From NCBI GenBank assembly GCA_900404475.1, contig OUQQ01000336.1, positions 1-26,737 of the forward strand: a stretch of DNA of 26,737 bases, given 5' to 3'. Each line of letters opens with the position of its first letter. The first letter of the stretch is position 1. Origin of the DNA: Spongospora subterranea (lineage: Eukaryota > Endomyxa > Phytomyxea > Plasmodiophorida > Plasmodiophoridae). The translations under genes were made by a program, and so were the position numbers. The notes below the pieces were generated by a model. It made no database searches, was not told the origin of the DNA, and worked only from the letters and a program-made list of their open reading frames with translations. Below, piece after piece: positions 1 to 9,433 of the stretch.

Positions 1-60
1 CTCTGGGGCAATTGCTATCGTTACCTCTATCTCTCAATGATTATCATGGTATTGAGGAAT

Positions 61-330
61 CCTCTGGCTCATTGCCTGCCATTGTTTACAATCATAAAAT
101 ACAGCAATGACATTGTTATCAAAGGAGTTGGTCATTCGCTTATTGAAACATCGTCTCAGGCTCAGGACGCGATTAACCGTGTCATCAAGTGGTATTGTTC
201 GACCTGTTTGTTGAAACAGCCTATTAACACATCGCCCTATCGGAGTCCATGTGGCTATCAGAAATCATTTCTGGAAATCCTCACCGTCAGCGAAACATCA
301 TTCGAATGGATCTTGACGTTTTCGAGAAAC
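61..330 (+). pseudogene. possible LINE reverse-transcriptase fragment
   Basis: One frame stays open from about 37 to 333. Around residues 20-60 it has the order expected near the catalytic loop of a non-LTR reverse transcriptase: IKYSNDIVI, where these enzymes have a YADD-type loop, then roughly 20 residues later AQDAINRVIKW, like the helix that follows the loop. The second and third loop positions differ from the family pattern, so it would be inactive. No PQG motif lies upstream within the window, which starts too close. It could instead be an exon of a small host gene, since a second open frame (344-529) follows it directly. Identification is weak. Confidence 0.25.
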
Positions 331-525
331 TAGTCATGGTATTATGTTAAGTAAGCTTGCTTCAATCATCAGCGAGTGTTTCGATCGAGAAGCTATCGAA
401 GCTATTGATTATATCCTTTATTTTGCTGAACAAACCAAGCAGCCGTCAATTGCAAGAGCAATTTCAACATTCATAAGAGAATATAGCCAGGTAGACACAG
501 TTTCATGGACTATAACGTCAAAGCG

Positions 526-663
526 CTAACTGTGTTTTGATGACAAGGCATCTTTATGTGTCGTTGCTGCGCTGCTAGAGATAGCTTCACAGTACATTTC
601 GATTTTTTTGTAGCTGAATTCACCGGTTTCTAATGCAATAACTTCGAACACGAAGTTGTCCAT
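526..663 (-). CDS. short unrecognised coding-like exon (45 residues)
   Basis: From the ATG at 663 the minus strand reads MDNFVFEVIALETGEF and continues to a TAG at 526-528. Composition is protein-like (acidic, with spaced hydrophobic residues, FSYKKIEMYCEAIS in the middle), and a potential splice acceptor (TCGTAG) lies just upstream of the ATG. It may be a last exon, with earlier exons in the open minus-strand stretch 737-1054. I could not find a phase-consistent donor, so the upstream structure is open. No family recognised. Confidence 0.22.
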   Translation of the reverse strand: MDNFVFEVIALETGEFSYKKIEMYCEAISSSAATTHKDALSSKHS

Positions 664-1351
664 GTACTTCTACGACCATAGCACACTTGATATTCTGCAT
701 TCCGTTTCTGGACGACATCGCCTTAGGCCTCCCGCCTCAAAACACGACTGGGCTCGCCTGCCCAGGATGTGAAACTGGGAACCATCTCGGTAATTCAGCA
801 CCGATCCTGTTCCTCATTCCAGAACGCTCATGACTCTCTGACTCGGAACTCGCATGATACGGTAGAATATGCGAATTCAGGACGAAAAGGGAAGCGATTT
901 GCAAACAACTAGCGAACCCAGACCCGATCTCGAAATCTCGAGCAGACGATTGGAACAGGCGATCGAGGAAGTCTGTGATTTTGCTGATTAGATCACGCAC
1001 GATAGAAGAAATACGGTACAGCATTGACTGTTTTGGATGAACATAACGGAACAAGACAATCTGGGTTCCCCTTTAACATCGCACTGGAATAATTGTCGAA
1101 ACGCTAGATAAAGCAGAGAATCTACAGATTTTCCATAAATGTTTTTGAGAGTATTACACAGTTTTTCTTAATCGCCAGACGCCTACACCCAGTAAACCAG
1201 CAGTTTAAAGCGAATTCAAGTCGAAATCCAACCTGGCGCTAGCTTTGGACTATTGTCACACGAAAAATCATATTATTCCTTGAAAGTTATTTGTATTAAA
1301 TCACAGATTCCATAACTATTTGTACCACTTTCAACATTTACACAAATTCCC
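664..1351. other. stretch with no gene I can support
   Basis: The minus strand is open from 1054 to 737, with an ATG at 1024 beginning MLYRISSIVRDL. It is rich in Ser, Arg and hydrophobic residues and matches nothing I know. It may be an upstream exon of the small coding stretch at 526-663. The A/T-rich part after about 1080 shows no convincing frame until the inverted repeat at 1352. Confidence 0.3.
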
Positions 1352-2064
1352 ATTTTATCTTCAAATGTACAACCGCAACCTACGCATCGTGCTGCATAGA
1401 ATGTTGTTAAGTGAGGCGGCCCAAATAATATCGTCGGACGACCGAAGTTGGTGTTCGTTTGCGTTTTCAGATGACGCATCAAACCAAGGCAAGATGTGAA
1501 AGTGGGTACGGCCGATACAGGAGTCGTGCGAACGGTGACCTTATATGGTGTTGACGTGCTACGCCTGTTTCTCCCCGTTTGCTCTCATGCAATGCAGACA
1601 CGGCCATGTATACGAGCCAGCGTGATGCAACCCAACAATCATCTCATCCACCATTGTCAGGCTCAACAACATGGCCTGCTGGCGTATGCTTGAGCACATG
1701 CAGGCTGAATTCGACAGCTATTCGCCATCTGCAGAGCGCGTTAATATGACAGCGCGTTCCTAAAGAACAGCAAGATTTGGTCGCTGAAGCGGGAAGCAGG
1801 AATCACTGACCCTGATGACGAATAATGGCGTCATGTCAATCGCGGATCAGACTGCCAATGAAGGCGCAACACCATATGAGGTCATCGTTCGCACGACGCC
1901 TGTATCGGCCGTACCCATTTTCACATCTTGTCTTGGGTTTACGCGTCATCTCAAAACGCAAACGAACACCAACTTCGATCGACGATAATAGTTGGACCGC
2001 CTTACTTAACAACATTTTATGCAGCTCCTTGCGTAAGTCGCGGTTGTACATTTGAAGATAAAAC
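1352..2064. repeat. inverted duplication, arms 1352-1552 and 1868-2064
   Basis: The left arm read on the plus strand matches the right arm read on the minus strand over about 200 bp with scattered substitutions and small indels. Both start at TTTTATCTTCAAATGTAC and run through GGGTACGGCCGATACAGG. The spacer (1553-1867) is unrelated. The arms hold what looks like the 3' coding end of the gene at 1836-2585: in one shared frame the changes are mostly conservative (Asn/Asp, Arg/Lys, Glu/Lys, Ile/Leu). The left arm has a net length change near 1434 that breaks this frame. This looks like a tail-to-tail partial gene copy rather than a transposon. Confidence 0.65.
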
Positions 2065-2585
2065 AGAACGTTCTGCAGAAACTGTCGTGTAATTCTGCAC
2101 CCGTAGAATGTGCAGAGCAGAGATCAGCAATGACGTCATCGCTGCCGCCAGCTTGGTCACATCGTATTGCTGCATTGTCGAGCACAACTCGTCGACTTCC
2201 TTTAGGGAATGGCGGATACGGTGACCGTTTAATCCCGCTCAACCTGTTCCCTACAACTAAATTGCCCCAATTCTGATTCTGCGCCATCAAAACATTGTCC
2301 CTCAAAACATGGCAATTGAGAGTGATTTCCATCGTCGCCACAACTTCCTCTCTTTCTTGGTGGCAGAATGAACGCGCTCAATGGTAAACGGATTTGAGTT
2401 TTCAGGTTTTCAGGTGCGGCGACAATGGAGCAGCTGGTTCCTTCTAGATCGCTAGAGATTTGAGGATGATGATGTTCGTTTGCTATCGCAATCGTTTCGA
2501 TTATTTTGAAAGCGGTTCTGCCCGCTCCATGGAATACCAGTCTGATGGCGAGCAGTATTGTCATCACACACCCCATGTTCATCAT
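1836..2585 (-). CDS. probable secreted Cys-containing protein, spliced, 3' end uncertain
   Basis: Exon 1 runs from the ATG at 2585 to 2244. It begins MNMGCVMTILLAIRLVF, a plausible signal peptide or anchor, and later holds several Cys (GTSCSI, RGSCGDDG, LPCFEGQCFDG, FSCREQ). A 44-bp intron (2243-2200, GTTGAG...AAAG) leads in phase 0 to an exon from 2199 starting EVDELCSTMQQYDV. Read straight on, that exon stops at 2017. A second frame (MYNRDLRKELHKMLL, to the stop at 1836) is the one that looks conserved in the inverted copy at 1352-1552, so another intron, perhaps ending at TTTCTGCAG near 2078, may join them. Family unrecognised. The first junction is reasonably supported, the C-terminus is not. 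Confidence 0.42.
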
Positions 2586-2874
2586 ATCTTTGTATTACCT
2601 ATCTGTCCAGTATTATGTCCCATTGTTGGGTCATCTCAGATCGCGATAAAGGTGTCTGACCCCCGATCTATATTGGTCTCCCATCTCCTGTCTAATTAAC
2701 TGCACAACCCATCGTCCACATCCTATCCTCTCTCGTCCATTCACAGACAATCGCCATCGCCCCGACGATCTCATCCCCTTATAATATCGACCGATGGCCA
2801 TGGTCACCTTACAGCTGAACTGGAATATCAAGTGATTTATGGGATGACAATCGTTGATATTGAGGTAATCTATA

Positions 2875-3393
2875 TCAGATATGTGTATTGGATTTAACCT
2901 GTGTTGCTGTATTCGTGGGACTACGATCATCGCCAACCTGTGTTGCTGTATTCGTGGGACTACGATCATCGTCCTTCTTGTATAGTGCCGAAGTCGCATA
3001 CATTGCTGCAGCAGCGACTCCACAATATATCGCCATCTTGGGCGCGCCACAGCAAAGTATTACGCCTCCGACAACGGCAGCGCATTGGACAGCAGTATCG
3101 CCATTAACACACTGTGGAATCTCCATCCTCGGCCACCGACCTTTCGACCATCGCCTACCATTGTTATCACGATAAACCACCAACGATTTGGAGTTATCAA
3201 CACTCTCTTGATCATTCACACTCGATTGAGTTTCAGTCGAAATTTCGGCGCTGCTGACATCGTTTGCATGAACTGGTTGGGTGTCAGCCATAATTGCCTG
3301 TTTAAGGAGAATAAACTCCTCTTCTGTAATTGTCCCATCAGCTCGCAGATGTCTCAGCTCCATTAGCTGGTCCAGAACCGATCGAATTCCCAT
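2875..3393 (-). CDS. SHOCT-like domain plus hydrophobic hairpin protein, paralogue A
   Basis: 172 residues from the ATG at 3393. Residues ~5-35 (VLDQLMELR, LRADGTITEEEFI, LLKQAI) fit the SHOCT short helical motif: a Leu-rich helix, a G-T-IT turn and an EEF-K helix. A polar Ser/Glu/Asn linker follows. Residues ~115-150 form two short hydrophobic runs (CAAVVGGVILCC and MAIYCGVAAAAMYAT) joined by a Pro-Lys turn, suggesting a membrane hairpin. The C-terminus is a duplicated 13-residue unit (DDRSPTNTATQV). The open frame continues upstream to 3531, but I chose this ATG because the paralogue at 10991-11440 starts MATRS at the same place against MGIRS here, and upstream similarity is non-coding in character. 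SHOCT domains are known mainly from prokaryotic proteins with membrane segments or enzymatic domains. Function unknown. Confidence 0.6.
   Translation of the reverse strand: MGIRSVLDQLMELRHLRADGTITEEEFILLKQAIMADTQPVHANDVSSAEISTETQSSVNDQESVDNSKSLVVYRDNNGRRWSKGRWPRMEIPQCVNGDTAVQCAAVVGGVILCCGAPKMAIYCGVAAAAMYATSALYKKDDDRSPTNTATQVGDDRSPTNTATQVKSNTHI
2898..2971. repeat. 39-bp tandem duplication inside a coding region
   Basis: Two adjacent copies (2898-2936 and 2937-2971, the second 35 bp) start with CCTGTGTTGCTG and are identical over the shared length. The period is a multiple of three, so the duplication adds 13 residues near the C-terminus of SHOCT-like paralogue A without breaking its frame. 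Paralogue B lacks it. Confidence 0.9.
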
Positions 3394-3746
3394 TCCTAGT
3401 TCGTATTGTAGGTGTATCAGTGAAATGGCGACGCAGATAGCAGACAATTGTGGCTGAGTCGGAATTGGCGAACGATTTGTGATGACCCGAGTCAACTGAG
3501 ACTTAATCGGAAGGGGTCTTGTGCCGATCAATCTCGTTGATCAAAGAAGGGCATTAATGAATCACAGTCAATTTAATTCACTCCATGAGCGTATTTCGTC
3601 GTCAGCCAGCAATGATGTTGACAATATATAAATTTCAGTTGGTGTCATTTATGCAAAACCCATAAAATGAAAGGGTCGGCACCCCAAACGTCATAGGCAT
3701 TCCCCCATTGTACCATTATAGTGGATATATTCTGGAGTGGGAGTGT
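3394..3746. promoter_or_regulatory. upstream region of paralogue A, partly conserved with paralogue B
   Basis: Read on the minus strand this is the leader of the SHOCT-like gene. Blocks such as GGCTGAGTCGGAATTGG (3450-3466) have a close counterpart upstream of paralogue B (GTGACTGAATCGGAATTGG near 11498). The last bases before both start codons share CTAG two bases before the ATG, which could be a splice acceptor of a leader intron. No core promoter is certain; a TATATAAA lies near 3623-3630. Confidence 0.35.
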
Positions 3747-4057
3747 TCATTTCGTGGAACAGAACAACTGAAGTGAACCCGAGATCGATGCGCTACCTAC
3801 ACCCAGATTGTGGCTACCTCAATATCGAAAGACATGTGCTCCTGCGTCAACTCGATGAACATAATCCGTTTCGGGAAATTTCTACCGCTTGTGAGGAAAG
3901 TGTTGCCAACTATACATCTAACCACACCATCAGATTTCACCATATTATATTGGTTGACAGTCTTCCGCCTATCGAAGACGCGAATCACGATAGAGTAGGT
4001 GACAACAAACGGCGGCAGTAATCTGTCGGGCTGCAAAGCAAGGGCGGTGTCGCACAT
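3747..4057 (-). CDS. small two-exon gene, 86 residues, unrecognised
   Basis: Exon 1 (4057-3818) begins MCDTALALQPDRLLPPFV and continues through SDGVVRCIVGNTFL and FPKRIMFIELTQEHM. A 50-bp GT-AG intron (3817-3768) joins it in phase 0 to a 21-bp exon (3767-3747) that ends in TGA. The intron size matches RRP6 in this window. The alternating hydrophobic pattern with a Gly-rich turn recalls small beta-rich folds, for example an OB-like barrel or a retropepsin tail, but neither is more than an impression. The first ATG was used; the frame is open a little further upstream. The opposite strand is also open, so strand assignment rests on the splice model. Confidence 0.33.
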
Positions 4058-4382
4058 TGTATTGATTGAGATGGACAAGTTAACAGTATCCCATTAGGAT
4101 ATCAATGCTTAGAATGACGTTATCTGCTTATTTTCGAGCAGATAGTTTCCCGACTCCTTTGTTTGCTTAAAACAGCGTCGAAAACGAAACCGATTGTTTG
4201 GTTCCGTTGCCGATTCAGGGATGCGTGCATGCTGTTGCTTTTTTCATTTTGATTCATTTGATAATTGATTTGCTCCTTCGATGCTCATCTGCAATGCCCA
4301 CTTAAGTCGATGCAGGATTTTGTTCTTTCAGCCTAAGGCGGACACTGGACTGTGCTGACTCCATATCCAGATGTTTCCTTTT
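4058..4382. other. intergenic, nothing recognised
   Basis: A/T-rich sequence between the small two-exon gene and the 3' end of the LINE remnant. I see no open frame, repeat or RNA signature. Confidence 0.5.
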
Positions 4383-5480
4383 CTACTCGTATTGGAGAAC
4401 ATTTACTTTGTCTGAGTCTGCGTGTCTATCAAACAGGAGAAAAGTCTTCATCCACTGTAATTTGATTTTGTTGTCTTTGCACCATTTATACAGTTCGCTG
4501 CTGCCGTCTCGTAGATTATCAGCGACCTCTTTCCTAGAATTGCCATGTTCCCATTGTGTAGTGTCGTCAACATATACGTTGCTATTGTTGATATTCAATG
4601 GTGCATCATAGATATACAATATCCACAGTAGAACACTAATACTGGACCCTTGTGGAGTTCCATTATTCTGCTCATACTGTGATGATCGCACATTTCGAAA
4701 TGGACCTCGTTCATTCGGTTCGTTAACCAGTTATAAATTAACAGTATTAGATATGGCTCTATTTCCATTCGATTCAATTTTTTATCAAGAGTGGTCGATG
4801 GACTCTGTCATGAGCTTTCATGTAGTCGTATAGGACCACAGCAAATTGATTATTTTAAGCGGCAGTGATGGCTGAATTGTGTAGAAGTCTAAGCAGCGCA
4901 TGTGAGGTGCTGTGAGCTGGTCTGCAGCCCGATTGATTCTTCGGAATGTGTTTTTCTGATTGCTGGCGTAGTCGACGTTCAATGATACTCTCAACTAATT
5001 NATTAGATATGGCTCTATTTCCATTCGATTCAATTTTTTATCAAGAGTGGTCGATGGACTCTGTCATGAGCTTTCATGTAGTCGTATAGGACCACAGCAA
5101 ATTGATTATTTTAAGCGGCAGTGATGGCTGAATTGTGTAGAAGTCTAAGCAGCGCATGTGAGGTGCTGTGAGCTGGTCTGCAGCCCGATTGATTCTTCGG
5201 AATGTGTTTTTCTGATTGCTGGCGTAGTCGACGTTCAATGATACTCTCAACTAATTTACCAAAGAAGTCAATAGGGATATCGGGCGGTGATCACCAGATT
5301 TTGATTTCGGTAACGGGATTATTTTTGCCATCTTCAAGGTATCTGGGAATGACCCTTTCACAATGATGTCATTGTTAATCGCTTGTCTGATGCTGTCTGC
5401 TAATTTGTCATTTGCACATATTTGTTTTAGGAGTTCGAAGAGATCCCATCTATTCCAGGAGCTGCTCTACTTTTTGCCTT
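4383..5480 (-). pseudogene. LINE reverse transcriptase, broken
   Basis: Across several frames the minus strand gives reverse-transcriptase blocks in the normal order: APGIDGIS near 5460; FPDTLKMAKIIPLPKS near 5345-5300; HRPISLL near 5285; KHIPKNQSG and PAHSTSHALL near 5200-5160 (and again near 4943-4903); a YDYMKAHDRVHR stretch near 5080-5050 in place of the LDLSKAFD-type motif; then GTPQGSSISVLLWILYIYD (4660-4600), the catalytic loop VYVDDTTQW (4575-4550) and LYKWCKDNKIKLQWMKT (4500-4450). The first polymerase Asp block has substitutions, and in-frame stops plus at least two frameshifts lie between blocks. It cannot make a working enzyme as written. Confidence 0.85.
4745..5257. other. assembly artefact: exact 256-bp repeat around one N
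   Basis: Bases 4745-5000 and 5002-5257 are identical as far as I can compare them, separated by a single N at 5001. The two copies interrupt the LINE reverse transcriptase, so a protein block appears twice. A perfect repeat joined by one N inside an otherwise decayed element is what two contig ends with an unmerged overlap look like. The true sequence most likely contains one copy. Confidence 0.88.
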
Positions 5481-6210
5481 TGTCGCTGTTATAAATGGCG
5501 CTGACATTTTCGGCGATTAAATTTGCTTCTGCAACTGCATTGTTGGTACGAGTTGCCAAGGTACGATGCTTTTTGACTGTTTGCGGAACCAGGGTTTCAG
5601 CATCTTCCACGTTGCTGTTCCTGTAGTGTCCTTACCAGATTAAGTAAGTGTTTGTGTTTGTGTTGGTAAACATGTTTATGTAGTGTATGTCGAGTTTCTG
5701 TCATTTTCGTCTCCTTTTCTCGATACGGTCAGCTCTGTGCTGTTTTACCATTGACTGTTGCCATACTGGTTCGGTTCTTTCTCCTGTAAGCGATTAAAAT
5801 CGTTCGAGAAGGGACGTGCGTTGCGACGCATTGTTTGTAGTTTCTGCTTATCTGCCTGACCCATTATGTTTATGTTGATTATATAAATACAAAACTGCTA
5901 TTGTGAGCTCGTCAAACAGTGGAGTCCATTGTCGATCCCGTTCCATTTTTGTCGAGATATGATTGAGGTTATCTAAAACCCCTTTTGTTTGGCAATGATC
6001 CAGCGTAGATCTGCATCTTCGTTGACATTGTTCTTCACTGCTGTGGGTCTCTGGCAGATTCACATTGTGTTCTAAGTGTAGTTGTTGTTCAGTCATGTCT
6101 GGTGGTGCTTTTGATGTTCTGATCGGTTCTAATGCGCAATTACCAACATTAACTGACATTTTGGAATAGGTCCATCTTATACCTTTTGTTGATTTACAAA
6201 TCGGTGTCAT

Positions 6211-6620
6211 CGTGGTTGCGGGTTCTCGTTATATTCAGTAATTCGCTAAGTGTTAAACATCATACGCTTATTCAAGTACACGATTTCTAACCTCGAAGAG
6301 TAATCACAAAATATGTCAGTCGGCTGTTTCTCTATAGGGGATGAGATCTATTGGCCTTCTCCAGTACCATTATATCTAACTGTTGCCGATTCCAATCATT
6401 CATTAGACTAAAAATTAAAATCAATCGACATCATTTTGGGATCGACTGGCGTAGTTTATAGAGGGGGAATATGTGGACTCAATGAACGAATATCGTAAAA
6501 TATTGGCCAGAATTCAACGACTTAGACGGAAACAAGTTGAGATGAACAGAACAAGGGTATAAACCTGTGAAAATACCATAAACCCGTCAAGTTTATTTGA
6601 ATTCATCGAGTTTACTTCGC
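6211..6620. other. intergenic, nothing recognised
   Basis: A/T-rich sequence between the LINE remnant and the 3' end of the seven-exon gene. It may contain the 3' untranslated region of that gene. No open frame or repeat stands out. Confidence 0.45.
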
Positions 6621-8912
6621 TCATAGCCGGTCAACTCTTATCGGATTTTGTAATGACAGAGATTTGTATCCACAAATATCAGACCCCGTTCCGCCTATTC
6701 CAGGACAGCGCTCGCGACTGAACTTGCTGTACGAAATTGATTCTCCCCATCTCCGAACAAATTTCGCAAGGTTTCCATCGCAGTGACGATGGAAACAATT
6801 GATGACAGGACGAATGCTGTCCCTCATAATAGCAACTAATTTGGGATGGGGAGCTTTCTTTGATTTTGTTTCCGCAATCAAGAACTGTTCATACTCCTGG
6901 AGAATCTTTGTAAACGATTGAAGGAGGTCTCGGGTTGATAAATTGCGAAGAGAAATTCTTGCTGGAATATCAAATGGTCTCTGCTCCCAAGCGCAAGGAC
7001 GGGATTTTAAGCCATGACATTCCATTGTGTTGAATCGCGAATGCGGCAATTTATGGCCCCATTTTTTAGACCATGCATTTGTATTTTTGCCACAGTGAAA
7101 AACCCAGCATCCCCAGATGGGTTTCGCAGACGCGTAATAAAAATTTTGAAAACGACGTCGGGCCTTAATGCCACATGATGGGTATATCTCGCAGAACTCC
7201 CCACACAAACTGATGGTTGATCCGACAGCCTTTTTTGACATTTTTACAGCACGAGTGAGAGCATTGAGAATCATTGAATCGGAGTTGTATCTGGAAGCGT
7301 GAATGTTGATCAATTTTTGTAAAACAAAAGCGAATGAAACCTGTCGTCAAGATTTCCGAGTATTTACCTCTCGTACCCGCAGGTGTGAAGAATTGCTTCA
7401 TCACCGGGGCAGCAATTCTGTCCAAAGTAATCGTGGTCAAAACACGAGCCCCATCGTGTCTGGAAAAGGTGAATGTCTTTGCCGCAACATCTGATCAGAC
7501 ATTGAAGGACCGGTATGCACGTGAGCTTGAGATCGGCAAACACCTCAAGACTAAAACTGTCGAGCGACAGGCTGGACGTGACCAGCTTCAAAACAAAATT
7601 CGAGATTACCATCAGCTTTTGCAGGGTGTTGGTTGCCTTTTCGATTTGCATACGCTGAGGAAAATCGACTATGTTTGGTCCGACCTCAATTGTGTCGGCC
7701 CCATCTGACTTTCCAAGCAACAGTAATTCCGACATGGCGACGCTGTCGTGACAATCGACCTCGACTGAATTCGCAAATTTTTCCTAAACAAACGATCACG
7801 TTTGAAATCATCAAATTCCACACAGAGAGCACCACCACAGTTCTGACCAGAAACGCAGAGAGGCTATTATAGTCTTTGACCTCATCCCGGTTGAAGTTTA
7901 AGTGCGTACTGAGCTTTTTCAATTTCATGAAGTACTTGAGTTTAAACTCAAAATCCTTTTCTTGACAGTAAACTACATCCTAGTTCACAATGCGCAATTA
8001 TTGATAATCACGAATGTCGGCAATCTCTTACTGGCACGAAATTCTCAAGAGCCTCATCAGAATGTTGTTCTGGATTCATCGTATTGTGGTGGATATTGAT
8101 GCTGCAATCAGCGGTTTGTCCCTCTGCGCTTGGAATTGTTTGTTGACCATCAATACTGATACGCCATGCATCACTTGAACTTGTGCTCGGGTTCCAATCC
8201 TAAGACGATCTTAGCAAACCAAACCACAATTTGACCGTGAACTGAACGGCTGAATTTTTCGAGGGACAGTCACCAAATTCCTGGGAGTGTTTGTTATCGG
8301 GAATGAGATTCTCTCGAAATTCCTTGGACGGAAAAACTTCCGAATCAATTGGAATTAGATTCAAATCGAAAAGACAAACGATTTTATCGCCCACTTGTCT
8401 CAACTGTTCAGAATCGATTCTGATATGAGATGTGTCAATTTTCGAACCCGGGCTCGTGTCCCATTCCTATGAACGCATTTAGCAAACCGAATCACGATCT
8501 GAGGATGAACTGAACGAATACATTAATCGAGGAACTTTCACCAAATTGGGCGACACCTTGTCTGTTTGAGAAAGCAAACTCCAAAGAGGATTTGCTTTGA
8601 ATAGAGTTTAACTCTCTTGTCGTCGAACATTCCAATACTGGAAAGTTTGAAACTTGCTTCTCGCCATCGATCATTGGACAATCCTGCGACGGCGACATGG
8701 CGTCCTGAGAGAGACAATGCTTCGAAACTAGGCAATATTTCGGAGCGACGTTCCCTGATCCATACTGAGAAAGTGGAGGAGGCAATTCTCGGGGCGACAT
8801 AGGCCTGACAAGAGTCAAGCGGATTGTCCTCACCCGGTTCAGATTCTATTGTCGCAGATCGAGTCGATTCGATCGCCACAAACAGCAATTTCAACAAGTT
8901 GAGGGCACGCAT
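6621..8912 (-). CDS. seven-exon gene for a Cys-rich, possibly secreted 640-residue protein
   Basis: Exons 8912-8834, 8754-8516, 8466-8248, 8199-8032, 7979-7848, 7783-7368 and 7290-6621 join in phase into 641 codons. Introns are GT-AG, 48-79 bp. The start MRALNLLKLLFVAI resembles a signal peptide, though a Lys sits in its core. Exons 3 and 4 begin alike (EWDTSPGS, DWNPSTSS), the trace of an exon/intron duplication. Exon 5 is a charged helical stretch (FKLKYFMKLKKLSTHL). Exons 6 and 7 carry about 20 Cys with CC and CxxC-like spacings (CLIRCCGKD, GQNCCPGDE, SLCGEFCEIYPSC, CFHRHC), fitting disulphides or metal sites. Least certain are the first intron's acceptor and intron 2's donor (8521 or 8515). 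No family recognised. Confidence 0.55.
8183..8552. repeat. direct repeat: duplicated exon-intron unit
   Basis: About 100 bp at 8183-8285 recur at 8451-8552 with moderate divergence. Shared blocks include TTAGCAAACC, GAACTGAACG and TCACCAAATT. Each copy spans the end of one exon, a 48-55 bp intron and the start of the next exon of the minus-strand gene, so intron sequence and splice sites were duplicated with the coding parts. Confidence 0.7.
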
Positions 8913-9433
8913 TGGAAAAATGGCGCAACAGTAGCGCCGTTCTCCAACTGGCAACGATGAGTTCAGAGTCAACGATGAGACGAACGGTATAAGGACCTTA
9001 AGTGTCGTACATGAGGGTTCGAAGCCGTGCTGCTTCTCAATAGGTTCTCTTCAAGTGCCGATGCCCTACACCTCCTCCAATCCTGCTGGTTTTTGTCATT
9101 GAGTTCTGCCTTTTCCAGGTGTGTTGGTCTGCTAAATGCTGCGATTATCTAAGTCAGCGTCGTAGAAAGAGACACAGGATCCTGCAAGTGTGATCTGATC
9201 TGTTGATCAGAACAAATCAAAACGGGGTAGTCAGTAGAATAGCACATCTCTGTTTAAAAGGGAATTCCGCAGTGAACGGGAAGGAATGTTGTCAGGTTAA
9301 TGGGAGGGAGAAGAAGTGGTTTTCCCATTGTGGCACCTTGATACTGATGTTGTCGAATGGCGTCAGGATTGAATCTGTATCTTAAAACCTGTGCCATTGA
9401 AAAGGTCTGGAACGCCAATAATGGAATCTAATC
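8913..9433. other. intergenic, nothing recognised
   Basis: Upstream of the seven-exon minus-strand gene, so its promoter should lie here. I see no clear core elements. A GGTTCGAAGCC at about 9015 resembles a pol III B box, but no tRNA fold forms around it. Confidence 0.4.

Larger units (their letters stand above)
4383..6210 (-). mobile_element. decayed non-LTR retrotransposon (LINE)
   Basis: The minus strand from about 6210 to 4383 reads as the later part of a LINE ORF2. It has a stretch ending VLDNLNHISTKMERD that may be the linker before the polymerase, then a reverse transcriptase across 5480-4383 with many frameshifts and stops. No endonuclease motifs, poly(A) tail or target-site duplication are evident, so both ends are approximate. 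A tandem copy around an N at 5001 is treated as an assembly artefact and listed separately. Confidence 0.75.

Noticed and set aside
1496..1693. 65-codon plus-strand open frame (GTADTGVVRT)
   Set aside because: It begins at GTG inside the inverted repeat and runs into single-copy spacer; the copy in the other arm stops soon after, so it has no support as a gene.
7334..7708. 124-codon plus-strand open frame with a charged helical part
   Set aside because: It lies antisense to exon 6 of the seven-exon gene, whose splice phases agree on both sides.
8538..8972. 144-codon minus-strand open frame
   Set aside because: It starts at TTG, and beyond its signal-like segment it is a different frame from the spliced seven-exon model, which explains more sequence and keeps phase through all junctions.
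9005..9035. GGTTCGAAGCC resembling a tRNA B box
   Set aside because: The flanking bases do not pair as a T-arm, and no A box or acceptor stem can be placed upstream.
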